A DNA stretch of 6,356 nt from Hadesarchaea archaeon (GTDB lineage: Archaea; Hadarchaeota; Hadarchaeia; Hadarchaeales; Hadarchaeaceae), in NCBI GenBank assembly GCA_012962055.1, contig DTYD01000139.1, forward strand, positions 1 through 6,356, given 5' to 3'. Below, piece after piece: positions 1 to 4,975 of this stretch. The notes beneath the pieces were generated by a model. That model searched no databases, was not told where the DNA came from, and saw only the letters and a program-made list of their open reading frames with translations. Made by a program: the position numbers and the translations under genes. The first letter of the stretch is position 1. The number at the start of each line of letters is the position of its first letter.

Positions 1-1043
1 ATCACATTGCCGGGGATGATTTCAAACTTCCCTTTTTTTCTGATTTGGGCGGTCAGTTCGGCGATCCTATGGCTGATTTCCGATTGCTTCTTGGAGGTGG
101 CGTCTAACAGTTCACTCAAGGTGCCAATTTGTGCTCGGGCAACCCTTACCCTCTCCAAAACGTCAGCGCTGCGTTTCTCCTCAATAATATCGTCAAGTTT
201 CCCAATTTTTTCTTCGTGCTTGTTTATCCCATTCATTATGGATCGGTGTTTGTTTCTTAACCTCTGAATATCTTTGCTCAACTTCTCGATTTTTGATTTT
301 AGCTTAGAAAGTTTTTTCTTGTGTGCTTTTTTCTTTACGAGGATTAGTGTCGCGTTGATTTCATCAAGTTCTCGCATTAATTGTTTATACTTGATGGCCG
401 TATCCATCTGTATTTTTAGTCTTTCCATCTGGTCCGAAATCTCTTCCAGACGAACGCCAGCGGTATTGAGGTTCCCTTCCACTTTCTGAAGCTCTGCCAC
501 AGATTTTTGCTTTTTCTCATCATACTCCGCTACTCCTGCAAGATCGTCTATAATCAACCTGCGGTCGGTTGGGTTCATATTGACGAATTTACCGACATCC
601 CCCTGCATAACAAAATTATAGCCGCCAGGACTTGTCATACTTGGGGCTAGGAGGTCTACGATATCTTGTCGGTTCACACGTCTGTTGTTTATCTTGTACA
701 CACAGTCTCCGCTACGCTTGACTTGCCGGGATATCACCACCATTTCGGAGTTTGTTGGGATCTTTCCATCCTTGTTGTTAAAGTAGAGAGCTACTTCAGC
801 GAATGGCGCGGGACGAAATCCATTATTTTTATCTCCCCAATAAATGAGATCTGAAAGCTGCCTAGCTCGCATACTCTTGGCGCTCATTTCACCGAGCACG
901 AAGGACAAAGCGTCGAATATGTTGCTCTTGCCGTGTCCGTTAGGCCCCACGATCGCTGTGAGTCCCTCGGACAGCGGAATGGTAATCTTCGAATTTCCAA
1001 ACGATTTGAAACCTTTTAGCTCGATTTTGGATATATAGGGCAC
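1..1043 (-). CDS. smc: Chromosome segregation ATPase SMC, N-terminal part (runs off the left edge)
   Basis: SMC proteins form ring-shaped ATPase dimers that organise and segregate the chromosome. About 347 residues are visible: the N-terminal half of the ATPase head, then the start of the first coiled-coil arm. The opening VPYISKIELKGFKSFG matches the start of Pyrococcus SMC almost residue for residue. Walker A is GPNGHGKSN at residues 33-41, with His where most relatives have Ser. The Q-loop NFVMQGDVGKF has its Gln at residue 147, and NPTDRRLIIDDLAGVAEYD follows. From about residue 175 the chain is rich in Lys, Glu and Leu heptads, as expected for the coil. Walker B, the signature motif and the hinge lie outside the window. 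I chose the GTG at 1043 from family length. A GTG at 1070 has a better ribosome site (GAGGGG at 1078-1083, 7-nt gap) and would add nine residues. The gene is divergent from uppS. Confidence 0.93.
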   Translation of the reverse strand, partial: MPYISKIELKGFKSFGNSKITIPLSEGLTAIVGPNGHGKSNIFDALSFVLGEMSAKSMRARQLSDLIYWGDKNNGFRPAPFAEVALYFNNKDGKIPTNSEMVVISRQVKRSGDCVYKINNRRVNRQDIVDLLAPSMTSPGGYNFVMQGDVGKFVNMNPTDRRLIIDDLAGVAEYDEKKQKSVAELQKVEGNLNTAGVRLEEISDQMERLKIQMDTAIKYKQLMRELDEINATLILVKKKAHKKKLSKLKSKIEKLSKDIQRLRNKHRSIMNGINKHEEKIGKLDDIIEEKRSADVLERVRVARAQIGTLSELLDATSKKQSEISHRIAELTAQIRKKGKFEIIPGNV

Positions 1044-1151
1044 ATTTTCAACCTTTTGGGGTTTATTCACCCCGCAGCCCCTCAGATCAGCCTCCAAAAG
1101 CAATTAGTTCTTCTCTTCTTGACTTAAATTTCTTTCGCTGGTTCTCGATTT

Positions 1152-1175
1152 AGCAACTGATTAGTCGTCAGTGCT
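1152..1175. repeat. Imperfect inverted repeat upstream of smc
   Basis: AGC-A-ACTGA and TCAGT-GCT can pair as eight base pairs with one bulged A (1155) around a 7-nt loop. It lies about 20 bp upstream of the TATA-like element of smc on the minus strand. It could be an operator or chance. No function is claimed. Confidence 0.3.
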
Positions 1176-1280
1176 CAAAACAGGGGTAGAACCACTATCA
1201 AGTCTAGGACCGAAGGGCCTTGAAATTCGAGTTTCTAGCGTTTGCTCAGTTAGACCGGAGTTATTGGCCCCCTCAACCGA

Positions 1281-1288
1281 TTTAAGTA
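1281..1288 (+). promoter_or_regulatory. TATA-like box of the uppS-mtnP pair
   Basis: TTTAAGTA sits about 30 nt before the uppS ATG. An archaeal TATA box about 26 nt upstream of the start of transcription would place the 5' end just before the gene, giving a very short leader. It is the most A/T-rich stretch in the last 60 nt before the gene. Confidence 0.35.
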
Positions 1289-1306
1289 TGGGGAGGAAGG
1301 TGTTTT

Positions 1307-1311
1307 AGGAG
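1307..1311 (+). promoter_or_regulatory. Ribosome binding site of uppS
   Basis: AGGAG lies 4 nt before the ATG at 1316. A second purine-rich stretch (GGGGAGGAAGGTG, 1290-1302) lies just upstream. The two support ATG 1316 as the start. Confidence 0.5.
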
Positions 1312-1315
1312 CTAC

Positions 1316-2125
1316 ATGTCGATAGAAAAGTTCCCGGTACATAAGTTGCCAGGCGTGTCCCGTATCAGGCGGATAGCGGCAAAATATTACGAGCAACAGT
1401 TATTGGCAGATGTGATTCAAGCCGGAAACGTTCCAAAACACATCGCGATAATTTTAGATGGTAATCGAAGGTTCGCGGAGGACAGAGGGCTCGATAGGAT
1501 AAATGGGCATTTTTTCGGTGCTAAAAAACTTGAGGAAGTGGTAGGGTGGTGTCAAGAGCTGGGGATTAAACATGTCACAGTTTACGCCTTTTCGACAGAG
1601 AACTTCAACCGTCCTGAAACGGAAGTACAGACGTTGATGGATCTATTTGCAGAAAAATTCAAGGAAGTGGCGAGAGACGAACGTGTCCACAAATACAAGA
1701 TTCGCGTTCGGGTGATAGGCAACCTTGGATACTTGCCGGAGAAAGTCAGGCAGGCGGTTGAGGAGGCTCAGAAGGTAACTCAGAGTTATGATGGGTATAC
1801 TCTCAATTTGGCTATCGGTTACGGCGGTAGGGCCGAACTGGCAGAGGCCGTTCGGCGTATATGCGAGCGTATTGAGCGTGGGGAGCTGAAGCCAAATGAG
1901 GTCGATGAGGACGTGATAAACAAGCACCTCTACACAGCTGGTTTGCCCGACCCTGACTTGATCATACGGACGAGCGGAGAAGAACGCCTCAGCGGTTTCC
2001 TCCTGTGGCAGTCAGCTTATAGCGAGCTATACTTCTGCGAGGCGAACTGGCCTGAGTTTACCAAGATAGATTTTCTCCGCGCGGTTAGAACTTACCAGAG
2101 CAGAGAGCGAAGATTCGGGCGGTGA
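1316..2125 (+). CDS. uppS: Cis-prenyltransferase (polyprenyl diphosphate synthase, UppS family)
   Basis: This family condenses isopentenyl diphosphate in cis onto an allylic primer to make the long polyprenyl diphosphate that becomes the lipid carrier for glycan assembly and protein N-glycosylation at the membrane. The 269-residue protein shows the family motifs in order: HIAIILDGNRR (42-52), whose Asp48 corresponds to the catalytic Asp; AFSTENFNRP (91-100); and IIRTSGEERLSGFLLWQS (216-233), with the diphosphate-binding Arg and Ser residues, followed by SELYFCEANWPEF. The roughly 40-residue N-terminal extension before the first motif is normal for archaeal members. ATG 1316 is backed by AGGAG. 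Product chain length cannot be read from the sequence. The next gene begins 1 nt after the stop, so the two are almost certainly co-transcribed. Confidence 0.95.
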   Translation: MSIEKFPVHKLPGVSRIRRIAAKYYEQQLLADVIQAGNVPKHIAIILDGNRRFAEDRGLDRINGHFFGAKKLEEVVGWCQELGIKHVTVYAFSTENFNRPETEVQTLMDLFAEKFKEVARDERVHKYKIRVRVIGNLGYLPEKVRQAVEEAQKVTQSYDGYTLNLAIGYGGRAELAEAVRRICERIERGELKPNEVDEDVINKHLYTAGLPDPDLIIRTSGEERLSGFLLWQSAYSELYFCEANWPEFTKIDFLRAVRTYQSRERRFGR

Positions 2126-2126
2126 A

Positions 2127-2927
2127 GTGTTGAGAGCCGAGGTCGCGATTATCGGCGGTTCAGGATTGTGTTCAATACAAGTGTTCAAGACGGTTAAGAC
2201 CGTTAAAGTGAATACACCTTATGGCATGTCTCCAGAACTTCTTATTGGGGAAATTGGAGGGCGTGATATCGCATTTTTACCCAGACATGGCAAGAAACAT
2301 ACAACTCCACCCCATTTAGTTAACTATCGGGCAAACATTTGGGCCCTCCACAAGCTTGGGGTCAAGCGGATATTGGCTACAACGAGCTGTGGTTCTATCA
2401 ACCCACAAATGCAACCAGGGGAGCTCGCTCTTCTCACTCAGTTCATCGACTTCACAACATGTCGTGCCCATACATTTTACGAAGGCGGCAAATCCGGAGT
2501 TGTACATATCGACGTAACCGAACCCTATTGCCCAGAGTTACGTGGGGCCGTGAGGAAAACCGCAAAAAAGTTGAGGGTTAAAGTTCATCCTCATGCTACT
2601 TATGCTTGCACCGAGGGCCCACGTTTTGAAACGGCAGCTGAGATAAAAGCATTACAAATACTTGGCTCGGATCTTGTTGGCATGACTAATGTCCCCGAGT
2701 GTGTTCTTGCGCGAGAGCTAGAGATGTGTTATGCAGCAATTGGGATCATCACAAATTCTGCAGCTGGAGTTTCCAAAAAAAAGCTCACGTATACCGAGGT
2801 CGTTAAAACACTTGAAAAAAATACCGCATGTATTCAAGGGCTCCTCCTAGAAGCGATTCCTGAAATCCCAAAACGACGTTCATGTTCCTGTAGCAGCGTC
2901 CTAAAAGGAGCGGTCGTAAAAGTCTAA
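2127..2927 (+). CDS. mtnP: MTA/MTI phosphorylase-type purine nucleoside phosphorylase
   Basis: The family cleaves 5'-methylthioadenosine, methylthioinosine or related nucleosides with phosphate, giving the free base and a ribose-1-phosphate for methionine and purine salvage. The 266 residues carry GGSG (10-13), the phosphate-site PRHG (52-55) and NYRAN (67-71), TSCGS (86-90), TEGPRFETAAEI (162-173) and GMTNVPE (185-191). The base-contact segment reads TNSAAG (209-214). Asn rather than the Asp of adenine-specific enzymes suggests a 6-oxopurine substrate such as methylthioinosine. A C-terminal CSC (253-255) resembles the CxC of thermophilic archaeal homologues, where it is tied to disulfide stability. 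The start is GTG 2127, or TTG 2130, which fits GGTGA at 2121-2125 slightly better. The gene follows uppS after 1 nt, and its TAA abuts the stop of the convergent gene. The family is certain; the exact substrate is inference. Confidence 0.92.
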   Translation: MLRAEVAIIGGSGLCSIQVFKTVKTVKVNTPYGMSPELLIGEIGGRDIAFLPRHGKKHTTPPHLVNYRANIWALHKLGVKRILATTSCGSINPQMQPGELALLTQFIDFTTCRAHTFYEGGKSGVVHIDVTEPYCPELRGAVRKTAKKLRVKVHPHATYACTEGPRFETAAEIKALQILGSDLVGMTNVPECVLARELEMCYAAIGIITNSAAGVSKKKLTYTEVVKTLEKNTACIQGLLLEAIPEIPKRRSCSCSSVLKGAVVKV

Positions 2928-3176
2928 CTATTCTTCGTAAAATTCTTCGTAATATTCTGGTGGCTCAAGTTCGTACTCGCGTTCTACAGGCTTGGCTTTC
3001 TTTTTCTTTTCTACGATGACTGCAACTTCTCTGGCTTCCTTACCTTTTTCGCTTATTTTGTATGACGCGGGTTTTTTTACCCTACTTTTGTATCCGCAGC
3101 GTGGGCAAGTAAGTCGTTTCGAGCGTCCAACCTTGGCGGGGACTAATACAGTACCACACTTTGGGCAAAACTCCAT
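2928..3176 (-). CDS. Zinc-ribbon protein like the N-terminal domain of TFS / RNA polymerase subunit M
   Basis: The protein has 82 residues. MEFCPKCGTVLVPAKVG followed by CPRCGYKSR gives C4-x2-C7 and C24-x2-C27, one zinc ribbon of the type that opens archaeal TFS, eukaryotic Rpb9/RPA12 and TFIIS-like factors. TFS itself is about 110 residues long and has a second C-terminal ribbon with the acidic Asp-Glu pair that drives RNA cleavage. Here that domain is missing. It is replaced by a basic stretch (KKKKAK, 57-62) and an acidic, Tyr-rich tail ending YYEEFYEE. It therefore cannot be a classical cleavage factor. It may dock on RNA polymerase or another nucleic-acid complex. The start is secure: GGTGAT lies 5 nt before the ATG, and a TATA-like box is further upstream. 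It converges on mtnP with no gap. Confidence 0.82.
   Translation of the reverse strand: MEFCPKCGTVLVPAKVGRSKRLTCPRCGYKSRVKKPASYKISEKGKEAREVAVIVEKKKKAKPVEREYELEPPEYYEEFYEE
2930..2952. repeat. Short tandem repeat coding the acidic tail
   Basis: ATTCTTCGTAA occurs at 2930-2940 and again at 2942-2952, a 12-bp period. Read on the minus strand it encodes the duplicated YEE units at the C-terminus of the zinc-ribbon protein, so the tail probably grew by a small in-frame duplication. Confidence 0.6.
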
Positions 3177-3181
3177 TGGAC

Positions 3182-3187
3182 ATCACC
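3182..3187 (-). promoter_or_regulatory. Ribosome binding site of the zinc-ribbon gene
   Basis: On the minus strand GGTGAT lies 5 nt before the ATG at 3176. It is one of the best matches to the anti-Shine-Dalgarno sequence in the window. Confidence 0.65.
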
Positions 3188-3216
3188 AGCGTGGATAAGT
3201 TTTAAAAGTAGGGAAT

Positions 3217-3225
3217 ACTTATAAA
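3217..3225 (-). promoter_or_regulatory. TATA box of the zinc-ribbon gene, beside the IS end
   Basis: TTTATAAGT on the minus strand is a near-consensus archaeal TATA box. It predicts transcription starting near 3195 and a leader of about 20 nt that contains the GGTGAT site. A second A/T stretch (3199-3210) is nearer the gene. The box is only 15 bp from the left end of the insertion sequence, so the insertion left it intact but replaced everything further upstream. Confidence 0.55.
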
Positions 3226-3240
3226 CCTATCGTTTCCACG

Positions 3241-3257
3241 GAGGTTGTCTAATAAAT
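3241..3257 (+). repeat. Left terminal inverted repeat of the IS
   Basis: GAGGTTGTCTAATAAAT pairs with the right end at 4289-4305. The single difference is T at 3250, where the right repeat has C on the matching strand. Confidence 0.88.
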
Positions 3258-3318
3258 CGGGTTTTTATGTAATTCTAGCCGGATTACACCAAGAATGCTG
3301 AATCGAGGAGGCGTGGGG

Positions 3319-3339
3319 GTGAACTCGAAGTGAGTTCAC
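3319..3339 (+). repeat. Perfect hairpin directly before the transposase ATG
   Basis: GTGAACTC (3319-3326) and GAGTTCAC (3332-3339) form a perfect 8-bp stem with a 5-nt loop, and the ATG begins at the next base. The only Shine-Dalgarno-like stretch nearby, GGGGGTGA (3315-3322), partly lies in the left arm. In mRNA the hairpin could hide the ribosome site, a known way for insertion sequences to keep transposase low. That role is inference. Confidence 0.6.
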
Positions 3340-4074
3340 ATGAGATCTGTAGGATATTGGAAATCCTATCACGCTTCTAAAGCGAATGAGAAGCGGCCGG
3401 TATTTAAGCTTTGCAAGCGAGTCGTTAGAAAATTCGGTCCTCCCTGGCAGGCCGCCAAGCGGGGGCGCCCGCCAGAACATCAACCCGATGAGCACGCCGA
3501 GATAGTGATTTACCGGAAGCACTTCTGCATGTCCCTCCGGGTGGCTGAGGGGGACACCCCGCTCATCCTCAACAAGCGGGTGGATCACTCCGATATCTGG
3601 TGGAGCCTCCAGCGCATTTCTCCGTGTTACATGGATCAAGCCATCAAGCTTTTTGACCTCATTTTCGAGTTCTCCCCACCAGACCTTTTCATCGCGGACG
3701 CGACTGGAGTGTCAACCGACAGATACGTGAAGAAGAGCGGGCCAAAACTTCGGCCGAATGACAAACCCCCTTCAAAATGGCGTAAAAGGCGAGAAAAACG
3801 CCATTCTAAGGACCGTGTATTGGTGACACTGAAACTCCACATACTCATCGGATACAACACCAAACTCGGTCTCCTGGTGGTGAGTAGCGCCTTGGTCACC
3901 AAGGGCAACGCTCACGACTCCCCTCGGCTCAAGTGTTTGCTGAAGGGCGTTAATGGAGATGGCAGGCCCCTCCTCCTGGACGCGGCCCACGACTCGGAAG
4001 ACAATTACAAACTCGGCAAAAAACATTGGTTTGGCCCGGTGATTAAGCTCAGGAAAGGAGGGCCAGGGGGCTGA
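3340..4074 (+). CDS. IS5-like DDE transposase, main N-terminal part (frameshifted)
   Basis: Transposases of this kind cut and join the element ends with an RNase H-like fold that uses three acidic residues. The 244 residues contain the first catalytic Asp at 120 (LFIADATGVS) and the second at 214 (LLLDAAHDSEDN). The third acidic residue is absent because the frame ends at TGA 4072-4074. It appears in another frame as FGGLEIKYGNRTR, with its Glu at 4155-4157. The change is a -1 shift over the five-G run at 4066-4070 (GGG GGC TGA in this frame). Either the gene is broken by an indel, or the AGGGGGC heptamer acts as a slippery site. ATG 3340 follows a strong hairpin, and an in-frame TGA at 3331 excludes an earlier start. 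Confidence 0.85.
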   Translation: MRSVGYWKSYHASKANEKRPVFKLCKRVVRKFGPPWQAAKRGRPPEHQPDEHAEIVIYRKHFCMSLRVAEGDTPLILNKRVDHSDIWWSLQRISPCYMDQAIKLFDLIFEFSPPDLFIADATGVSTDRYVKKSGPKLRPNDKPPSKWRKRREKRHSKDRVLVTLKLHILIGYNTKLGLLVVSSALVTKGNAHDSPRLKCLLKGVNGDGRPLLLDAAHDSEDNYKLGKKHWFGPVIKLRKGGPGG

Positions 4075-4076
4075 TC

Positions 4077-4331
4077 ATGCGAGAGATGTCGAAGGTCTTC
4101 GCCGAAAACAAGGAGGCATATCGACTGCGGGACTTGACTGTCTTCGGCGGGCTGGAGATAAAGTACGGGAACCGCACCAGGTGCAGGTGCACCAATTCAA
4201 GAAAGGACGATTGCTTGCTTATGGTCGTCTCACACAACCTGCGCACTTACATGCGCGCCGCGGCGCTCAGGAAACTCGGAATTTTTCTATTTATTGGACA
4301 ACCTCGAATCAACCTTTTGACACATTTTTAG
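4077..4331 (+). CDS. IS5-like transposase, C-terminal part in the -1 frame
   Basis: This frame is open from 4047, so it overlaps the end of the main transposase frame. It carries the third catalytic residue, Glu at 4155-4157 in VFGGLEIKYGNRTR, and the typical end SHNLRTYMR. On its own it cannot be a working enzyme. It is either the product of -1 frameshifting or the distal piece of a broken gene. The frame has no stop inside the element. It reads through the right inverted repeat and ends at TAG 4329-4331 in host DNA, antisense to the last codons of pdxT, so the final eight residues or so are of host origin. ATG 4077 is merely the first start codon. Confidence 0.7.
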   Translation: MREMSKVFAENKEAYRLRDLTVFGGLEIKYGNRTRCRCTNSRKDDCLLMVVSHNLRTYMRAAALRKLGIFLFIGQPRINLLTHF

Positions 4332-4910
4332 GAAATACTCGTGAAGTCGCGTATCCGGAGTCAGCTCCGGGTGAAACGCCACCGCGAGCATATTCCGCTG
4401 GCGCGCCCCGACGATTTTTTCGTGGAACTTGGCTAAAATTTCAACATCGCCCCACACCTCGCTCACTGCGGGGGCTCGGATGAAAACACAGCGGAATGGT
4501 TTTTCTCCGAGCAGTGGGATCTCCAAATCCGCTTCGAAGGACTCGCGCTGCCGACCAAAGGCGTTTCGAATCACTGCGATGTCCATAAGCTCAAGCAGTG
4601 GCTGCCCTGTCTGCACAACATGCTCGCCGCCGAGCTTCGCCAGCACGATTAAACCCGCGCATGTCCCCAAAATCGGCACGCCGCTTTTTGCAAGTTCTTT
4701 AACTCGCTCGAATGTTCCGGTTCGCTGCATGAGTTTTCCAATCGTCGTGCTCTCGCCACCGGGGATAATTACTCCGTCAACTCCCACCAGCTGTTCAGAG
4801 TTGCCCACCCAGATGGCTTCGCCCCGGATTCCCAGCTTCTCCATCGCCCGTTTTACCGCATCTAAATGCTCGCTCACGGCCCCCTGAAGCCCGATAACAC
4901 CTATTTTCGT
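4287..4910 (-). CDS. pdxT: PdxT, glutaminase subunit of pyridoxal 5'-phosphate synthase
   Basis: PdxT hydrolyses glutamine and channels ammonia to PdxS, which builds pyridoxal 5'-phosphate from ribose 5-phosphate and glyceraldehyde 3-phosphate in the cytoplasm. With the start used here it has 207 residues. It shows KIGVIGLQG (2-10), PGGEST (50-55), the nucleophile Cys84 in GTCAGL, RNAFGRQRESFE (115-126), and the His180/Glu182 pair in AFHPELT. All catalytic residues are present. No ATG, GTG or TTG occurs in frame near the family start. ACG 4908-4910 aligns with the usual initiator and has GAGAAGGG 6 nt upstream. The only upstream ATG, at 5036, would add 42 unrelated residues overlapping the next gene. 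The C-terminus normally ends near HEYFLKM. Here about a dozen more residues follow, and the last five codons and stop lie in the IS repeat. pdxS is not in the window. Confidence 0.93.
   Translation of the reverse strand, partial: TKIGVIGLQGAVSEHLDAVKRAMEKLGIRGEAIWVGNSEQLVGVDGVIIPGGESTTIGKLMQRTGTFERVKELAKSGVPILGTCAGLIVLAKLGGEHVVQTGQPLLELMDIAVIRNAFGRQRESFEADLEIPLLGEKPFRCVFIRAPAVSEVWGDVEILAKFHEKIVGARQRNMLAVAFHPELTPDTRLHEYFLKMCQKVDSRLSNK
4289..4305 (-). repeat. Right terminal inverted repeat of the IS
   Basis: The minus strand reads GAGGTTGTCCAATAAAT, matching the left end at 16 of 17 positions. The same bases code the last five residues of pdxT and the first base of its stop codon. Confidence 0.88.
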
Positions 4911-4916
4911 CTTGAT

Positions 4917-4924
4917 CCCTTCTC
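4917..4924 (-). promoter_or_regulatory. Ribosome binding site pointing to the ACG start of pdxT
   Basis: On the minus strand GAGAAGGG lies 6 nt before ACG 4910, the codon that aligns with the family's initiator. This spacing is normal, whereas ATC at 4914-4916 would directly touch the site. Confidence 0.5.
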
Positions 4925-4962
4925 GGCAATTTCTTTTTAACGTGTTAATAATGTTTAACCTA

Positions 4963-4972
4963 GGGGGTAGGT
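4963..4972 (+). promoter_or_regulatory. Ribosome binding site pointing to the CTG start of the oxidoreductase
   Basis: GGGGGTAGGT ends 3 nt before CTG 4976; its GGGGGT part lies 7 nt before it. There is no ATG, GTG or TTG in frame nearby, so this site supports CTG as initiator. Confidence 0.45.
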
Positions 4973-4975
4973 AAA

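Larger units (their letters stand above)
1044..1315. promoter_or_regulatory. Divergent smc/uppS intergenic region
   Basis: This 272-bp spacer holds the 5' signals of both neighbours. On the minus strand, AAATTTAAGT (1122-1131) is a TATA-like element for smc. On the plus strand, TTTAAGTA (1281-1288) is a similar element for uppS, about 30 nt before its ATG. A small hairpin lies at 1152-1175. I see no convincing small gene, tRNA or box C/D RNA in it. The promoter calls rest on A/T-rich sequence at a plausible distance only. Confidence 0.45.
3241..4305 (+). mobile_element. IS5-like insertion sequence, about 1065 bp
   Basis: The element is bounded by 17-bp terminal inverted repeats (3241-3257 and 4289-4305) that match at 16 positions, and it encodes one DDE transposase. 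Length and gene content fit the IS5 group. No clear target-site duplication is visible: the flanks read CCACG on the left and GAATC on the right. The outermost bases could be off by one or two, or the duplication may have decayed. The transposase is split between two frames. The element sits between the 3' end of pdxT and the promoter of the zinc-ribbon gene, two co-directional genes it appears to have separated. Confidence 0.88.
4911..4975. promoter_or_regulatory. Divergent pdxT/aldehyde oxidoreductase promoter region
   Basis: The 65-bp spacer is A/T-rich in its middle. TTAAC or its complement occurs three times: TTAAC 4937-4941, GTTAA 4944-4948 and TTAAC 4955-4959, forming two overlapping dyads. 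These may be back-to-back TATA elements, for example TTTTTAAC for the oxidoreductase and GGTTAAAC for pdxT, or the site of a shared regulator. The short spacing means the two promoters must overlap. Confidence 0.45.

Noticed and set aside
7..489. Plus-strand frames with hydrophobic stretches, looking like small membrane proteins
   Set aside because: They are the antisense of the SMC coiled coil; Lys/Glu codons read backwards give Phe/Leu/Ser. No ribosome sites support them.
1241..1260. tRNA-like D-arm string (GCTCAGTTAGACCGGAG)
   Set aside because: No acceptor stem, anticodon arm or T-loop can be placed around it on either strand.
1643..1927. 94-codon minus-strand frame inside uppS
   Set aside because: It lies fully antisense to a conserved enzyme, with no recognisable motif or start signal.
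3319..3342. Reading through TGA 3331 to start the transposase at GTG 3319
   Set aside because: It needs stop-codon recoding with no supporting signal. The hairpin alone explains the sequence.
3236..4310. Target-site duplication flanking the IS
   Set aside because: Shifting the ends by one or two bases gives no matching flanks longer than one or two bases, so no duplication is claimed.
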